Shown here one piece after another: positions 44,866-54,242 of a stretch of 64,000 nucleotides of DNA. The notes under the pieces were generated by a model. That model was not told the DNA's origin, did not search any database, and saw only the letters and a list, made by a program, of their open reading frames with translations. The DNA is from Acidobacteriota bacterium. Its GTDB lineage: Bacteria > Acidobacteriota > Holophagae > Acanthopleuribacterales > Acanthopleuribacteraceae. The DNA is taken from assembly GCA_002747255.1 (NCBI GenBank), contig PDUC01000026.1, positions 62,001-126,000 of the forward strand, in the 5' to 3' direction. A program made the translations under genes and the position numbers. Position 1 is the stretch's first letter. Every line of letters begins with the position of its first letter.

Positions 44866-45239
44866 GGTTGACCTCCCTTTTTGTGGTTCTTCAGCAGAGA
44901 TTCCAGGTAAAGGATTTCATCGTCGCTGAGTGCTTCATCCTGAAAAAGGTGGGACATGAGCGCTTTTCGATTGCCGCCAAACAGGCGTTTCAACATGCTC
45001 TGCACCATGGGTCTGGTAATTTCCGCTTCCGCGACAGTGGCTCTGAAGAGGATTGTGCGTCCGTATTGGCGAATCCTCTCAACAGCACCCTTTTTTTCCA
45101 GGCGATCGATAATGGTCTTGACTGTGTTGTAGGCTACGAGCCGCCTTTTTTGAATAATCTCGTGGATTTCAGGCGCTGTCAGATCTCCTTGCTCCCAAAA
45201 AACCTGTAAAACCTCAATCTCAAAATCCGAACACCTCAT
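44862..45239 (-). CDS. BlaI/MecI-family transcriptional repressor
   Basis: A 125-residue winged-helix repressor: 'EIEVLQVFWEQGDLTAPEIHE' (as EIEVLQVFWEQGD / LTAPEIHE) and 'AYNTVKTIIDRLEKKGAVER' (as AYNTVKTIIDRL / EKKGAVER) are the family's DNA-binding helices, and the C-terminal helices form the dimer. BlaI proteins repress their own operon until the partner membrane peptidase cleaves them. A matching palindromic operator lies in its promoter (45261-45277). The next gene, a BlaR1-like peptidase, overlaps by 4 bases. There is no beta-lactamase gene in the window, so this pair may control another envelope response. Confidence 0.9.
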   Translation of the reverse strand: MRCSDFEIEVLQVFWEQGDLTAPEIHEIIQKRRLVAYNTVKTIIDRLEKKGAVERIRQYGRTILFRATVAEAEITRPMVQSMLKRLFGGNRKALMSHLFQDEALSDDEILYLESLLKNHKKGGQP

Positions 45240-45260
45240 AAACTACACACCCCAGCATAT

Positions 45261-45277
45261 AACTACATTTGTAGTTT
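45261..45277 (-). promoter_or_regulatory. BlaI-type operator
   Basis: AACTACATTTGTAGTTT contains the perfect inverted repeat ACTACA-TT-TGTAGT (45262-45275), the TACA/TGTA pattern bound by BlaI/MecI. It overlaps the -10 of the promoter at 45273-45301. A further AAACTACAC half-site lies at the start codon (about 45240-45248). Confidence 0.7.
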
Positions 45278-45301
45278 ATGGCGTTTTTGCGTTTTTGTCA
45301 A
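45273..45301 (-). promoter_or_regulatory. Promoter of the BlaI/BlaR1-like operon
   Basis: On the minus strand TTGACA (45301-45296) and TAAACT (45278-45273) are 17 bases apart, about 35 bases before the repressor start. The -10 is covered by the palindromic operator, consistent with autorepression. Confidence 0.65.
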
Positions 45302-45671
45302 GGTTTAAGGGTGAAGAAAAGCAGTTCTTATTCGCTGTTGATGGAATCCAGGGATAAATTAGGCAGATCAACCGAGCTTCTACTCATGGAGTCTTCAATT
45401 GAGCGTTAAGCAGAATGACTCAAATTAGAAGAGCTTTTGATATTAAATGATTCATCGCTGACCGGAGTTGGGTGTGTAATTGTTGCTTGGCCCCAGCGAT
45501 GGTTATGCTGTGAAATGAAAAATACCGTTCTGGAAGAGCGAGTTATGCTTTGATTTATTTGACAGGACCCATTTATGTAAGGCTCAATCCGCATGAGCTT
45601 CCCGGAACAGATAAACCTCAGATGGAGTGGTTTTGTTCATGAAAGGGAGTACCAGGCTGTGGCAGTTCTGG
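45302..45671. other. Intergenic region without a supported gene
   Basis: Between the BlaI-type promoter and the aminotransferase 3' end I see only short, unconvincing frames. No repeat or RNA structure stands out apart from the hairpin at 45672-45694. Confidence 0.45.
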
Positions 45672-45694
45672 CAGGCGGGCCACAAGCCCGCCTG
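45672..45694. terminator. GC-rich hairpin downstream of the aminotransferase
   Basis: CAGGCGGGC (45672-45680), loop CACAA, GCCCGCCTG (45686-45694): a perfect 9-base stem about 30 bases after the aminotransferase stop. A T-rich tract (TGCTTTTAT) follows only on the plus strand, so minus-strand termination would rely on the stem alone. Confidence 0.55.
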
Positions 45695-45722
45695 TGCTTT
45701 TATCTGTTATTTAAATTTGCCG

Positions 45723-47027
45723 TTATCTTTTGGCCTCGAACTCTTTGAACAGGGCGGCGAACAATTTCGGAACCAGTTCCATTTTATGGGGAGCTTCCAC
45801 ATAGGCGATTCTCATTTGAGTGAGACCGGGATTGTTTTCTTCAGTGTTGTAGAAACCTGCCATGGGCGATACCAGTAAGGTGTATGTTTCCCCGTCGAGC
45901 GAGACGCATCCTTTTGTGGCCATGTACATGACAAATTCACCGGCATCGAAGCCCGGTTTGGCGATCTTTCTGACATCGACAACCGAGTAAATGGAGGCAT
46001 CTGGACTTGAAACGATAATCCCGGGAAGCAGTGCTTTCAGATCGGTGCTCAATTTTTTAAGCATGCCGAAGTAATAGGCTCTCTGCTTTTGATACCAGTC
46101 TTTGAGTTCATTGACAGACACCTTGCCCAGCGCGCTGAAAATATACTGTCCAATGGCGTTAGAGCATAAGCTGGCGGTGTTTTCATTGACACATTTAATG
46201 TTGAGTTCTCTGTTGTCGGTAACAAGAGCGCCAATTCGCAGACCGCAGGCATTCCAAACCTTGGAAGAAGTTTCAATGCTGACTCTTCTGCCGGTTATGC
46301 CGGGAAGCTGGTCTTCGTCAAGAGCCCAGATGCTGGAGGGTTTATCTTCGGTGTAATACAGTTCCCGATAAGCTTCATCGCTTATCATCCACATATTGTA
46401 TTTGATGGCCAGTTTGGCAAATTCAGTCATGGTTTGCTGATCGATAAATTGCCCTGTGGGATTGTCGTAGGGAATCACCACCATGGCACCGGGTTTTTCT
46501 TTTTTTATGGTCTCTTCAATTTCTGACATATTGGGAAAGCTGAACTTGCCGTTGTCATTTAATTGTCGCTGCACGGAAACGGTTTTTCTTCCGAGTCTTT
46601 TAGCCAGCGAAGTGTAGTTGGTGTAGGCGGCATCGATCAGTAACAGAGGCGCTTTATCTGTTCCGGCATCTCCGCAAACGGCGACAATCATCAGCTCCAT
46701 GGCCTGGGAACCGCCATCGGTTATTTGTGAGTAGAGCTTGTTTGTTTTGAATCCGCTCGATTCGATGACATGCAGAAAGGCGTGATTGCATTCATTGAGC
46801 CCTTTCGTGGTGGTGTACTTAACAACGCCATCTTTAAAGGGTGATTGTTCTGCATTCAAATGAAGCATTCGCTCTTGCATGGCCGGATGCATGGGAAGAG
46901 AAACATTTCCGATAGCTGTGTTAACCACTCCAATTTTATCTTCTCTGTTGTTGAACTCAATTTGAGCCAGTCGGATAGCCGATGGTAAGCGGTCTTTAAT
47001 GTGATTGGATAATGTTGGTTTGTTCAT
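45723..47027 (-). CDS. PLP-dependent aminotransferase, class I/II fold
   Basis: 434 residues from ATG 47027, which follows GAGGGG by 8 bases; an ATG 24 bases upstream has no such signal. Fold-type I aminotransferase motifs are clear: 'DGGSQAMEL' (phosphate-binding loop region), 'IPYDNPTGQ' (asparagine), 'MISDEAYRELYY' (aspartate and tyrosine contacting PLP), and 'SIETSSKVWNACGLRIG', where the lysine of SSK forms the Schiff base and the arginine near the end binds phosphate. The substrate is not evident. It is a monocistronic gene between the BlaI system and the ABC-transporter operon. Confidence 0.85.
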   Translation of the reverse strand: MNKPTLSNHIKDRLPSAIRLAQIEFNNREDKIGVVNTAIGNVSLPMHPAMQERMLHLNAEQSPFKDGVVKYTTTKGLNECNHAFLHVIESSGFKTNKLYSQITDGGSQAMELMIVAVCGDAGTDKAPLLLIDAAYTNYTSLAKRLGRKTVSVQRQLNDNGKFSFPNMSEIEETIKKEKPGAMVVIPYDNPTGQFIDQQTMTEFAKLAIKYNMWMISDEAYRELYYTEDKPSSIWALDEDQLPGITGRRVSIETSSKVWNACGLRIGALVTDNRELNIKCVNENTASLCSNAIGQYIFSALGKVSVNELKDWYQKQRAYYFGMLKKLSTDLKALLPGIIVSSPDASIYSVVDVRKIAKPGFDAGEFVMYMATKGCVSLDGETYTLLVSPMAGFYNTEENNPGLTQMRIAYVEAPHKMELVPKLFAALFKEFEAKR

Positions 47028-47182
47028 GTGTTTTGCCCCTCGATCAGTCATTTAACTAATGTGCATCATAGACGGGAAAAAGTGGAAAATCAAAGAAATC
47101 CTGTGCCAATAAGCAAAGTTTTTAAGGACCGTTTCAGGGTGACCGGTATGGGCTTTTACGCCGACCTTTTTCAGCCCTGGTT

Positions 47183-48010
47183 TCAGGATTCCTGCCCGTA
47201 GGAAAGCTCCATTCTTCTGATTTTCAGAGCCGCCAGCAGGATCATGACAAGCGAAAACGCGACAAGGCCGAATACCGCCAGCCAGGCGGGTATGGGATCC
47301 GCGGCCATGGCCAGCGGTCCTTCCGAAACCGGTATGGGAGCCAGTGCTTTCAAGTAATAGATGACACTTGCCTTCTTTAAAAGCGAGGGCAGCAGGAAAT
47401 TAATCCATTCCCAGAGGTAGAGCAACATGGCGGGAATGATGGCGTTTCTGAAGAGCAATCCCATGAGCAGGAAAACAGATCCGTATCCCAGACAGGCTAA
47501 AAAAATGATGAGGTCGTACTGAAGGATTAGCAGGAAGCCGTTGTTTTGCAGGAAGAAGCTCTTTAATTCCGCCATGCCGAAGGACATTTGAAACAGCAAG
47601 ATGGCCAACGTAGTCGAGAGGGTCATCAGAAGAGTGGAGCTGACCGCGCCAGCCAGGAACTTTCCAAGGACAAGGTATTCTCTTTTTAGGGGTGATAACA
47701 GGTAGTAGTGCAGACTGTTGTCCAGAAAGTCGGCTCTGAAGAGGTTCATGAAAATCCAGACGGCGCTGAAGAAAACGATACTTCGCAGCATGAAAACCTG
47801 AAAAAAGGCCGCGAAAGTCGCTGAAGGCTGTCCCATGGGTGGGTGAGAGGTTTTGATAAAAAGCAGCGAAATCAGGAAGAAGGAACCAAATAACACAACG
47901 GGTAAAAGCGCAAGCAACAGTGTTGGAATCCCTCTCTTGCCCCATAAAATTTTCTTTGTTTCTATTTCAAAGAGCGCTTTCATTTGTTGGAACCGTCGAT
48001 GGGAGTTCAT
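47183..48010 (-). CDS. ABC-2-type transporter permease
   Basis: A 275-residue membrane protein with about six hydrophobic segments (for example LLLALLPVVLFGSFFLISLLF at about 30-50, split as LLLALLPVVLFG / SFFLISLLF). AGGAGG precedes ATG 48010 by 6 bases. It is the last gene of a four-gene operon and its start overlaps the preceding ATPase gene by 4 bases, so the ATPase at 48007-48945 is its partner. The substrate is unknown. Confidence 0.82.
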   Translation of the reverse strand: MNSHRRFQQMKALFEIETKKILWGKRGIPTLLLALLPVVLFGSFFLISLLFIKTSHPPMGQPSATFAAFFQVFMLRSIVFFSAVWIFMNLFRADFLDNSLHYYLLSPLKREYLVLGKFLAGAVSSTLLMTLSTTLAILLFQMSFGMAELKSFFLQNNGFLLILQYDLIIFLACLGYGSVFLLMGLLFRNAIIPAMLLYLWEWINFLLPSLLKKASVIYYLKALAPIPVSEGPLAMAADPIPAWLAVFGLVAFSLVMILLAALKIRRMELSYGQES

Positions 48011-48945
48011 AGGGAACCTCCTGTGTTGCCTATAAGGTATTCGTAAACAGCGTTGACATCTTCATCCGATGGTTCCATGGACTCGATGTGGTATTGAGAT
48101 TTGGCCATGATGGCATTGAAATCCCTGTAAAAATAGTCTGCTTCCAGGCTTCTTAAACTCAAGCCACCCTTATCGCGGTGCAGAGTGATCTCCACAATAT
48201 GATCCAAATTCATGAGCTGCCTGGCCATTTCCCTGGCCTGAGTTGTTCTGATCTTGAACTGAACCGGATGATCCTCCACTTCATTGCGTACATGGTGGAT
48301 CTGGCCTTCGGCGATGATGTATCCCTGGTTGATGAGGATTACTTGATCGGAGATCACATCGACTTCATGCAGGATGTGACTGGAAATGATGACAAAAAGT
48401 TCCTGTTCGGAAAACTCCCTGAAAAGATTGATGGTCTCCGCACGAGCCATGGGGTCCAGGCCATTGAGGGGCTCATCGAGTATGAGAACCTTGGGGTTGT
48501 GAGCCATGGCTTGTGCCAATTTGATGCGTTGTCGCATACCCTTGCTGTAGGCATCGATTTTTCTGTGGGCGGCATCGGATAAGCCGACTTTTTCGATCAT
48601 TTCATCACTGATTTTTTGACATTTGCTGTCACTGTAGCCCTGAAGCTGGAGAAAAGTATAGACAAACTGATAACCCGTCATGCCTATGGGGAAGGAATCG
48701 AATTGCGTGCAGTAGGCCACCTTTTTGAACATGGCTTCGGTGTCCATGGGGTTCATACCCATGACGTCAATGGAGCCTTGCGTGGGTTGAATCAGCCCGG
48801 TTAACAGGTTCATAATGGTGCTCTTGCCGGATCCGTTTGGTCCAACAAGGCTGGTAATACCCGGTTCTATTTTGAGGTTCACTTTGTTGACACCCAAAAC
48901 TTCTCCGTAAAACTTTGAGACGTGATTGAAAGTAATGTGGTTCAT
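48007..48945 (-). CDS. ABC transporter ATP-binding protein
   Basis: 312 residues. Walker A GPNGSGKST (35-43), a Q loop ('YCTQFD'), the signature segment 'YSKGMRQRIKLAQAM' (here YSKGM instead of LSGGQ, common in ABC-2 ATPases), Walker B 'VLILDEP' and the H-loop 'ISSHILHEVD' are all present. It energises export by the permease(s) in this operon. The C-terminal 80 residues form an extra domain. The start overlaps the preceding permease gene by 4 bases. Confidence 0.93.
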   Translation of the reverse strand: MNHITFNHVSKFYGEVLGVNKVNLKIEPGITSLVGPNGSGKSTIMNLLTGLIQPTQGSIDVMGMNPMDTEAMFKKVAYCTQFDSFPIGMTGYQFVYTFLQLQGYSDSKCQKISDEMIEKVGLSDAAHRKIDAYSKGMRQRIKLAQAMAHNPKVLILDEPLNGLDPMARAETINLFREFSEQELFVIISSHILHEVDVISDQVILINQGYIIAEGQIHHVRNEVEDHPVQFKIRTTQAREMARQLMNLDHIVEITLHRDKGGLSLRSLEADYFYRDFNAIMAKSQYHIESMEPSDEDVNAVYEYLIGNTGGSL

Positions 48946-49802
48946 CGGATCACCTCATAGGCTTTGATCCTCATTTGTAAAATCAACAGGGAGAGTGACC
49001 ATGCCATCAGAAGAATAAGGTAGCAGCCTGAAACAGACAGCGAGTCTCCCGTCTGGATATGAAAGAGTGAATTATAGATGGTGTCCATGACCTTGTTGAT
49101 ATCCAAGTAGCGACCCCATTTAACATGAAGCGTGGTATTGATAACATCTCCGGTGGCCATCGTAATAAATGGCAGGGCTATAAAGGCAAAGCCGGCAATG
49201 GAACGCCATTTCAACCAGGCTGATATGGCCAGCGCAAACAGGGTCATGGTGATGATGAACAGATTGCTGCCCAGGATGAGCCCCATGGCAATGTGTAGAT
49301 GATCGAACAGCCAGGGCCCATTGTGTAAATAAGCCTGAAGCAGGAATAACAGAGAGGCGGGAATCCAGGATACGCACGAGTTGAGGATGTAAATAACGGA
49401 AAATTTTCCCGCGATATAGTTTCGTTTATCAAAGGGACGCGAAAGGTAGAGGGGAAGGGCGTTATTGGCCAGGTCGGGCGAGATGAGAGGCGGGCCCAGA
49501 AAGAGCGTTAAAAGGAAGCACATACCCATTTGTATGTTCAACAGGCTGGAGAAAAAAGTGGTGTCGATCGTCAACATATCGCTTATTTTGATGCCCAGCA
49601 TATCAATGATGGCCGCATTGTTATAGATGTAGATCATGGCCCCGGATATCAGCAGCGGCAGAAAGCAGAGCACGAAGAAGCTGGTAAACAGTTTGGATTT
49701 AAAAACTCGCTTAAAGGCAAATCGGGGAATAATCAGGAATCGCGAAAGGATGGGAGTAAAAGGGCCTTTGAAAAGTCTGTATTGTCGGTTATACACGGAC
49801 AT
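48942..49802 (-). CDS. ABC-2-type transporter permease
   Basis: A 286-residue membrane protein with about six hydrophobic segments, starting with a cytoplasmic arm ([17 protein letters not shown]). GGAGGG lies before ATG 49802, and the start overlaps the end of the upstream ATPase by 14 bases. It pairs with that ATPase (49789-50721) as one half of a duplicated ABC exporter. Confidence 0.82.
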   Translation of the reverse strand: MSVYNRQYRLFKGPFTPILSRFLIIPRFAFKRVFKSKLFTSFFVLCFLPLLISGAMIYIYNNAAIIDMLGIKISDMLTIDTTFFSSLLNIQMGMCFLLTLFLGPPLISPDLANNALPLYLSRPFDKRNYIAGKFSVIYILNSCVSWIPASLLFLLQAYLHNGPWLFDHLHIAMGLILGSNLFIITMTLFALAISAWLKWRSIAGFAFIALPFITMATGDVINTTLHVKWGRYLDINKVMDTIYNSLFHIQTGDSLSVSGCYLILLMAWSLSLLILQMRIKAYEVIR

Positions 49803-50721
49803 AGCTGCCCTCCATTGCTTTCAGGAAAATATCCTCCAGAGAGTCGCGTTTAAAGCTGAGCTTCCTTATCTGGACATTGGTTTCTGCGGCTAGTCTGAAA
49901 ATATCAGTGACTTCCATTTGCTCATGGAGCACGATTTTAAGGTGTTTTTTACGAGGAACAGCTGTTTCGCAGCCCTTGTTCTGGAGCACCCGAACGAAGT
50001 CCTCCTTACTGCCTGAATAGGCGCACTCAATAAATTTTCTGTTTTCTTTTCGCTCTTTTTCCAGGTCACAGTAGACGGCTATTTCACCGCTTTTGAGGAT
50101 GAGCACTTCACTACAGCAATCTTCCACGTCTTTCAGGAGGTGGGAAGAGAGAATGATCTTTGCCTCGCCTTTGGAGCTGATTTCCCTGATGAGATCGAGC
50201 ATGCGGGTTCGAGCCGGTGGATCGAGACCGTTGGTCGGTTCATCGAGGAAAATGAGTTCCGGACCATGTACCAGAGCCTGAGCCAGCTTGATAAGCTGTT
50301 TCATGCCAAGGGAGTAAGTTTCAATTTTTCGGTATCGCGCTTCGCCGAGCCCCACATAGTACATGGCTTCGTGCGCCTTTTCCAGGGCCAAGCCCGGGGC
50401 AAGGCCGGATAGTTCGGCCATGTACCGGACAAAGTGGATACCGGACATACCGGCGATAAAAGCGTCTCTTTCGGGCATGTAACCCAGTATCTGCCGAATG
50501 GTTTTACCTTCACTCAAATCGTGTCCCAGTAATTTAGCAGTGCCGGAGAAAGGTTTAAAGAAACCCAATAGGGAATGGATGAGTGTGGTCTTGCCGGAAC
50601 CGTTGGGACCGAGTAACCCGATAGCTCTTCCGTTCAATGAAGCATTCAGATTTTTTAAAATGGGCCTTCCAGCCAGATGAACACTCAGGTTCTGGAGTTC
50701 AATCGTCGGCGATATGGTCAT
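49789..50721 (-). CDS. ABC transporter ATP-binding protein
   Basis: 310 residues, first gene of the operon. Walker [10 protein letters not shown] (38-46), signature '[15 protein letters not shown]', Walker B 'LIFLDEP' with D-loop 'TNGLDPPAR', and H-loop '[10 protein letters not shown]'. Its resemblance to the second ATPase suggests the two ATPase-permease pairs arose by duplication. The Shine-Dalgarno sequence before ATG 50721 is weak (AGAG). Confidence 0.93.
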   Translation of the reverse strand: MTISPTIELQNLSVHLAGRPILKNLNASLNGRAIGLLGPNGSGKTTLIHSLLGFFKPFSGTAKLLGHDLSEGKTIRQILGYMPERDAFIAGMSGIHFVRYMAELSGLAPGLALEKAHEAMYYVGLGEARYRKIETYSLGMKQLIKLAQALVHGPELIFLDEPTNGLDPPARTRMLDLIREISSKGEAKIILSSHLLKDVEDCCSEVLILKSGEIAVYCDLEKERKENRKFIECAYSGSKEDFVRVLQNKGCETAVPRKKHLKIVLHEQMEVTDIFRLAAETNVQIRKLSFKRDSLEDIFLKAMEGSYVRV

Positions 50722-51103
50722 AGTTTTTCTCTTTCATATAATGCAGCTTGTTTCAGGCTTGAGTATTGTTTGTGGAGTCGGGCGAATCACCCGTTTTTCG
50801 ACATTGATTAAAAAACGGTGAGTTGGAGCTCCGTAATTCAAAGTAGATAAATTATCACGCTTCACATTCGGCTCCTAGTAGATTTTGCGCTTTGAACCTT
50901 ACAGGATCGCAAGGCTTTCCTCCATCCTTGCCCTCAAAGAAAGATCCTTTTGGGGGGTCATTGGAAAATGAGCCAGGTCAGAAAGTGAAATGCTCGGTTT
51001 CCTGACCTGGAAATGCAAAGAGAGGGAATAAACACGGGGCCTTTGATCGCTTAGGTAAAAAAGATGGATTTACCATAGAGGTCAGAGTGCAACGCGACTT
51101 CAT
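50722..51103. other. Intergenic region without a supported gene
   Basis: About 380 bases between the FecR-type gene end and the ABC-transporter operon start. It contains the hairpin at 50973-51010 and presumably the transporter promoter; no convincing gene is seen. Confidence 0.45.
50973..51010. terminator. Hairpin, possible terminator of the sigma/FecR operon
   Basis: CCAGGTCAG (50973-50981) pairs perfectly with CTGACCTGG (51002-51010) around a 20-base loop, extended inward by AAA/TTT. It lies about 95-130 bases after the FecR-gene stop on the minus strand and is not followed by a strong T tract. Confidence 0.4.
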
Positions 51104-53695
51104 TTAATCAACGGATTGCAGATCGAAAAGTTGCTCCAACAGACCATTCTTTCTGGCATGGGGGTTGATTAAGTTCGTCAGGAAAGGGGAGAGTACAGAG
51201 TCGCCACCCGTCGAGGAAAGTGTAATGCGGTCTTCTTCTGCGTAACAGTAAAGCAGTTTGGGAACCATTCTCAACGGCAGATCCTGCATGGTATTGGAGT
51301 TATTGAGTTGATTGATTTTTGAACGTAATGATGTCAGGGTACTGGGGTCTATGTAAACCATTCCCGAAAACTCACTGTAACTATCAGCCGGCAGTATTTG
51401 AGTGAACTTTTCTGATGAGGCGATACTTAAACCGTAGCTGCGGTTCTTTTGGGTTTGTTCAATGAGTGAAAGGTTGGGTACAACCAGCACGTAGCCGTCG
51501 ATGAACGTATAGTAGATGCTTGTACCGTATTTTTCACTTTTCACTTCATAGACTTTTTGACCATTTAAATTGGACTCCGTTATCAGGACTTGAAGGTTAT
51601 TGTGTTGATTGGCGAGTGCAACCAAGCCCTCAATGGTTTCATTGAGAAGTGTCGTGTCATAGACTTCTGCAACGACTTTCCAGTGCGGCACGGGTAAGAT
51701 TGGACCGTCTAAAGCGAAGGTCACCTCACCACCCAACGCAACCGCTAAATCGTGAAGAAAATCCATCAGGCTTTCCTGATCCTTTAACATGATGTTCTTC
51801 CATTGTTCATTGGTTTTCATCGTCAGCATAAAATCATTGAGCATAATTTCAGGATCGATTGTCGAAACGGATGCAAAGAGATGGGTTTCCTGTGAGAGGA
51901 AGGTTAGACTTTCCAGTGGTGTTGGTTCTGCGATCCATGAAGCAAAACCCTGTCGCTCTTCTTTAAAAGACAAGTTAGCCTCAAAAGATGAATCCATAAT
52001 GGCCTGTCTCTTGATGAAAATGAAGTTGTTGAGAGATTCCAGCCCTGTGTTTTGCAGTTGACGGTCAATGGCATCTTCAGAAATGAGTTTGGATAAGTTG
52101 ATACCGAAAACGACGCTGACACCAGATTGATAGACATCATCCAGTGTTTGGAAGAAGTCGCTTGAAGTGAAGCCGGTGTTTTCTCCTGCGGAAATGGCGC
52201 TCTTTAAGTTCTGGAGAGTTCCTGCATCCGGCGATGCGGCGATATGGTTTTCAGTAGTCCAGACATACAGGGTCTTGGCAGCTTGCTGAATGCCATCCGG
52301 ATCGTCAACAAATTCAATCTGGGTCACGACTTCCTCTTCCATGTTTTCCAGTTGAGCGTGCACGTATTCTTCCAGCCCCTGTTTGCCTGAACTTTCAACC
52401 AGAAAGAGAGGAGCAAGCGTATTGACATCTTCTCCGGCAATGCTCATTGCTATTTCATTGCCGAAGTAGGTGCAGAGTTCTCCCAGAAATGTGATCAAAT
52501 AGGCGTATTCTTCCTGGTAGCTGTTCAAAACCTCTTGAGGGACCACTTCCTGAAGCTCTGGATAAAGGTCCAGTTGTTCTTTGATGGTATTGAAAACGTC
52601 CAGTGTAGCTTCGCCGATATTGGGAAAGCCGGCATAAAACAGCGTGTTCTCCGGCATGAGCGGTAAAAGTTCGGAGTGATAACGCGTTCCTTCAGCGGCA
52701 ATTTCGGCTTCAAACTGGGCTGCAGCATCGGCAATGGATTCCATGAGAGGTGCAAGCCGGGAAGGGGCCTTTGTCCATGCTATTTCTCTTTCTAGAGGCA
52801 CCCTTTTAAGGGCTGTCTGGGATGTGTATTGATTTCCGGGTAACAATACCGTGGTGTTTTTACCCTTCTTTACGTGTACCTCACCCTCTAAAACGGATAC
52901 GCGAGACCCTTTTGGGCCTGCGTTGACTGAGAAAACAGTCCCTTTGACCGATATATTGCAGTCCGGAAGGTTAACAAAAAGGTGTCCGTCTCTCTGTTTA
53001 GCGGCTTCAATCAGGGCTTTGCCTGCTGTCATTTGAATGGTTGTTTCACCGTTTGATTTTCTAATGTTGAAAATGGAACGACGAGAAAACTCGACTCTGG
53101 AACCATCGGGCAGTTCCAGAATGGAGTTGCCATCTCTGGGGGTTCGAATCTCCACGCCATAAGACAGCACCTGCTCGCCTGAGTGCTGAACCAGTTGATG
53201 GTTGGAAAGCTGATAAAAGGATCCCTCTACAATTTCAATGCTCGTGTCGGGACTGAACCACTGTTCGATATTGAGGACTCTATAACTCAAACCTATGAAG
53301 GAAAGAGCAATAAAAGCCGCGGCAGCTTTCCAGATAATGGACTTGTTCCAACTGGAGGATGATGCCTTTGAACGGGCGGGTTTTGTAACGGTTTCAAAAG
53401 CAGGCTGTTTAATTGCTTGAAGGTGTTTTCTGCATGGCACACACGATCGCGTGTGGTCACCAACCAGGATCATTTTGGCTTCGCTGAGTTCTTTTTTGAC
53501 ATAAGCGGGAATGAGTTTCTGGAAGTCTTCACATCCCGAGATGCTTTTGACGTCAGCGGCAGAGATAGCTGTTTGACTGGGTTTTTGTGTGAGTTTACTC
53601 AATATACGCTTTTTTGCCTGAGACAAGTGTTGTTCAGGAATAGGGTCGTTTTGAATCTCTTCAATGATTTGATCCAAGATACGGCTGTTAGACAT
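51104..53695 (-). CDS. Zinc-finger/FecR membrane anti-sigma-like protein with long exported domain
   Basis: 863 residues from ATG 53695, preceded by GGAGG. The cytoplasmic part has a zinc-finger anti-sigma pattern: C55 and H81-xxx-C85-xx-C88 ('GDHTRSCVPC'). One membrane helix at about 119-138 follows. Outside the membrane a FecR domain spans about 175-290 ('ILELPDGSRVEF', 'VKGTVFSV'), then about 500 more residues resembling DUF3352 ('LPLMPENTLFYAGFP'). It overlaps the sigma-factor gene by 8 bases, so it very likely binds that sigma factor and senses an envelope signal through the exported region. FecR proteins with such a long tail are unusual. Confidence 0.82.
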   Translation of the reverse strand: MSNSRILDQIIEEIQNDPIPEQHLSQAKKRILSKLTQKPSQTAISAADVKSISGCEDFQKLIPAYVKKELSEAKMILVGDHTRSCVPCRKHLQAIKQPAFETVTKPARSKASSSSWNKSIIWKAAAAFIALSFIGLSYRVLNIEQWFSPDTSIEIVEGSFYQLSNHQLVQHSGEQVLSYGVEIRTPRDGNSILELPDGSRVEFSRRSIFNIRKSNGETTIQMTAGKALIEAAKQRDGHLFVNLPDCNISVKGTVFSVNAGPKGSRVSVLEGEVHVKKGKNTTVLLPGNQYTSQTALKRVPLEREIAWTKAPSRLAPLMESIADAAAQFEAEIAAEGTRYHSELLPLMPENTLFYAGFPNIGEATLDVFNTIKEQLDLYPELQEVVPQEVLNSYQEEYAYLITFLGELCTYFGNEIAMSIAGEDVNTLAPLFLVESSGKQGLEEYVHAQLENMEEEVVTQIEFVDDPDGIQQAAKTLYVWTTENHIAASPDAGTLQNLKSAISAGENTGFTSSDFFQTLDDVYQSGVSVVFGINLSKLISEDAIDRQLQNTGLESLNNFIFIKRQAIMDSSFEANLSFKEERQGFASWIAEPTPLESLTFLSQETHLFASVSTIDPEIMLNDFMLTMKTNEQWKNIMLKDQESLMDFLHDLAVALGGEVTFALDGPILPVPHWKVVAEVYDTTLLNETIEGLVALANQHNNLQVLITESNLNGQKVYEVKSEKYGTSIYYTFIDGYVLVVPNLSLIEQTQKNRSYGLSIASSEKFTQILPADSYSEFSGMVYIDPSTLTSLRSKINQLNNSNTMQDLPLRMVPKLLYCYAEEDRITLSSTGGDSVLSPFLTNLINPHARKNGLLEQLFDLQSVD

Positions 53696-54242
53696 GATGA
53701 CCTCCAAGGGCTTTTGAAAAATGTTTTTTCATGATGTTTCGCGCGCGGTAGATCAGTACCGCTGTAAAGGCTTGTGACAGCCCCAGCATGTGGGCAATCT
53801 CCTTGTTTTTGTATCCTTCAAAGAACTTCAAAGTAAATACGGCCGCCATTTGGGGCTTCAGTTCAGCCAGGCATTGACGGAGAAGGTATTTTAGTTCTTT
53901 GTTTCTCTGTATCTTTTCTGGATCAGTGTCGGGGAAATAACTGCGCAAGTCGGGAAGAGAGTCCAGAGAAGTTGCATTTCTTGTTTTTCTGGTTTTTAAA
54001 ATGTCGTAAGAAGCGTTAATGGCTGCTTTTCTGAAGTAGGCTTGAGGGTTTGGCTCAAGTATGGGTAGTTTGGCCCGTTTAGTCAATCGCAAAAAAACCG
54101 TTTGCAGAACATCTTCCGCGTCCATTGGATTGCCGCATATGCGATAAGCTGTTTGGTAGATAGTCCTGTAATTTTGATTGAACAGAGCTTCTATTTCCGT
54201 TTGATCTGTTGTTGATCTTTCAGGGTGTATCATCAGTTCCAA
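53688..54242 (-). CDS. ECF-type RNA polymerase sigma factor
   Basis: 184 residues from TTG 54242: AGGAGG (54248-54253) lies 5 bases before it, while the first ATG (54233) is 14 bases away. Region 2 is clear ('NYRTIYQTAYRICGNPMDAEDVLQTVF', split as NYRTIYQTAYRICGN / DAEDVLQTVFLRL) and region 4 ('KPQMAAVFTLKFFEGYKNKEIAHMLGLS', split as MAAVFTLKFFEG / KNKEIAHMLGLS) has the sigma-70 helix-turn-helix; there is no region 3, as usual for ECF sigmas. Regulated by the overlapping zinc-finger/FecR protein. The divergent small gene at 54565 may belong to its regulon (inference). Confidence 0.88.
   Translation of the reverse strand: MELMIHPERSTTDQTEIEALFNQNYRTIYQTAYRICGNPMDAEDVLQTVFLRLTKRAKLPILEPNPQAYFRKAAINASYDILKTRKTRNATSLDSLPDLRSYFPDTDPEKIQRNKELKYLLRQCLAELKPQMAAVFTLKFFEGYKNKEIAHMLGLSQAFTAVLIYRARNIMKKHFSKALGGHHV

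Noticed and set aside
53130-53160. A tRNA T-loop-like GGGGTTCGAATCTCC
   Set aside because: It lies inside the FecR-type gene and no acceptor or anticodon arm can be folded around it.
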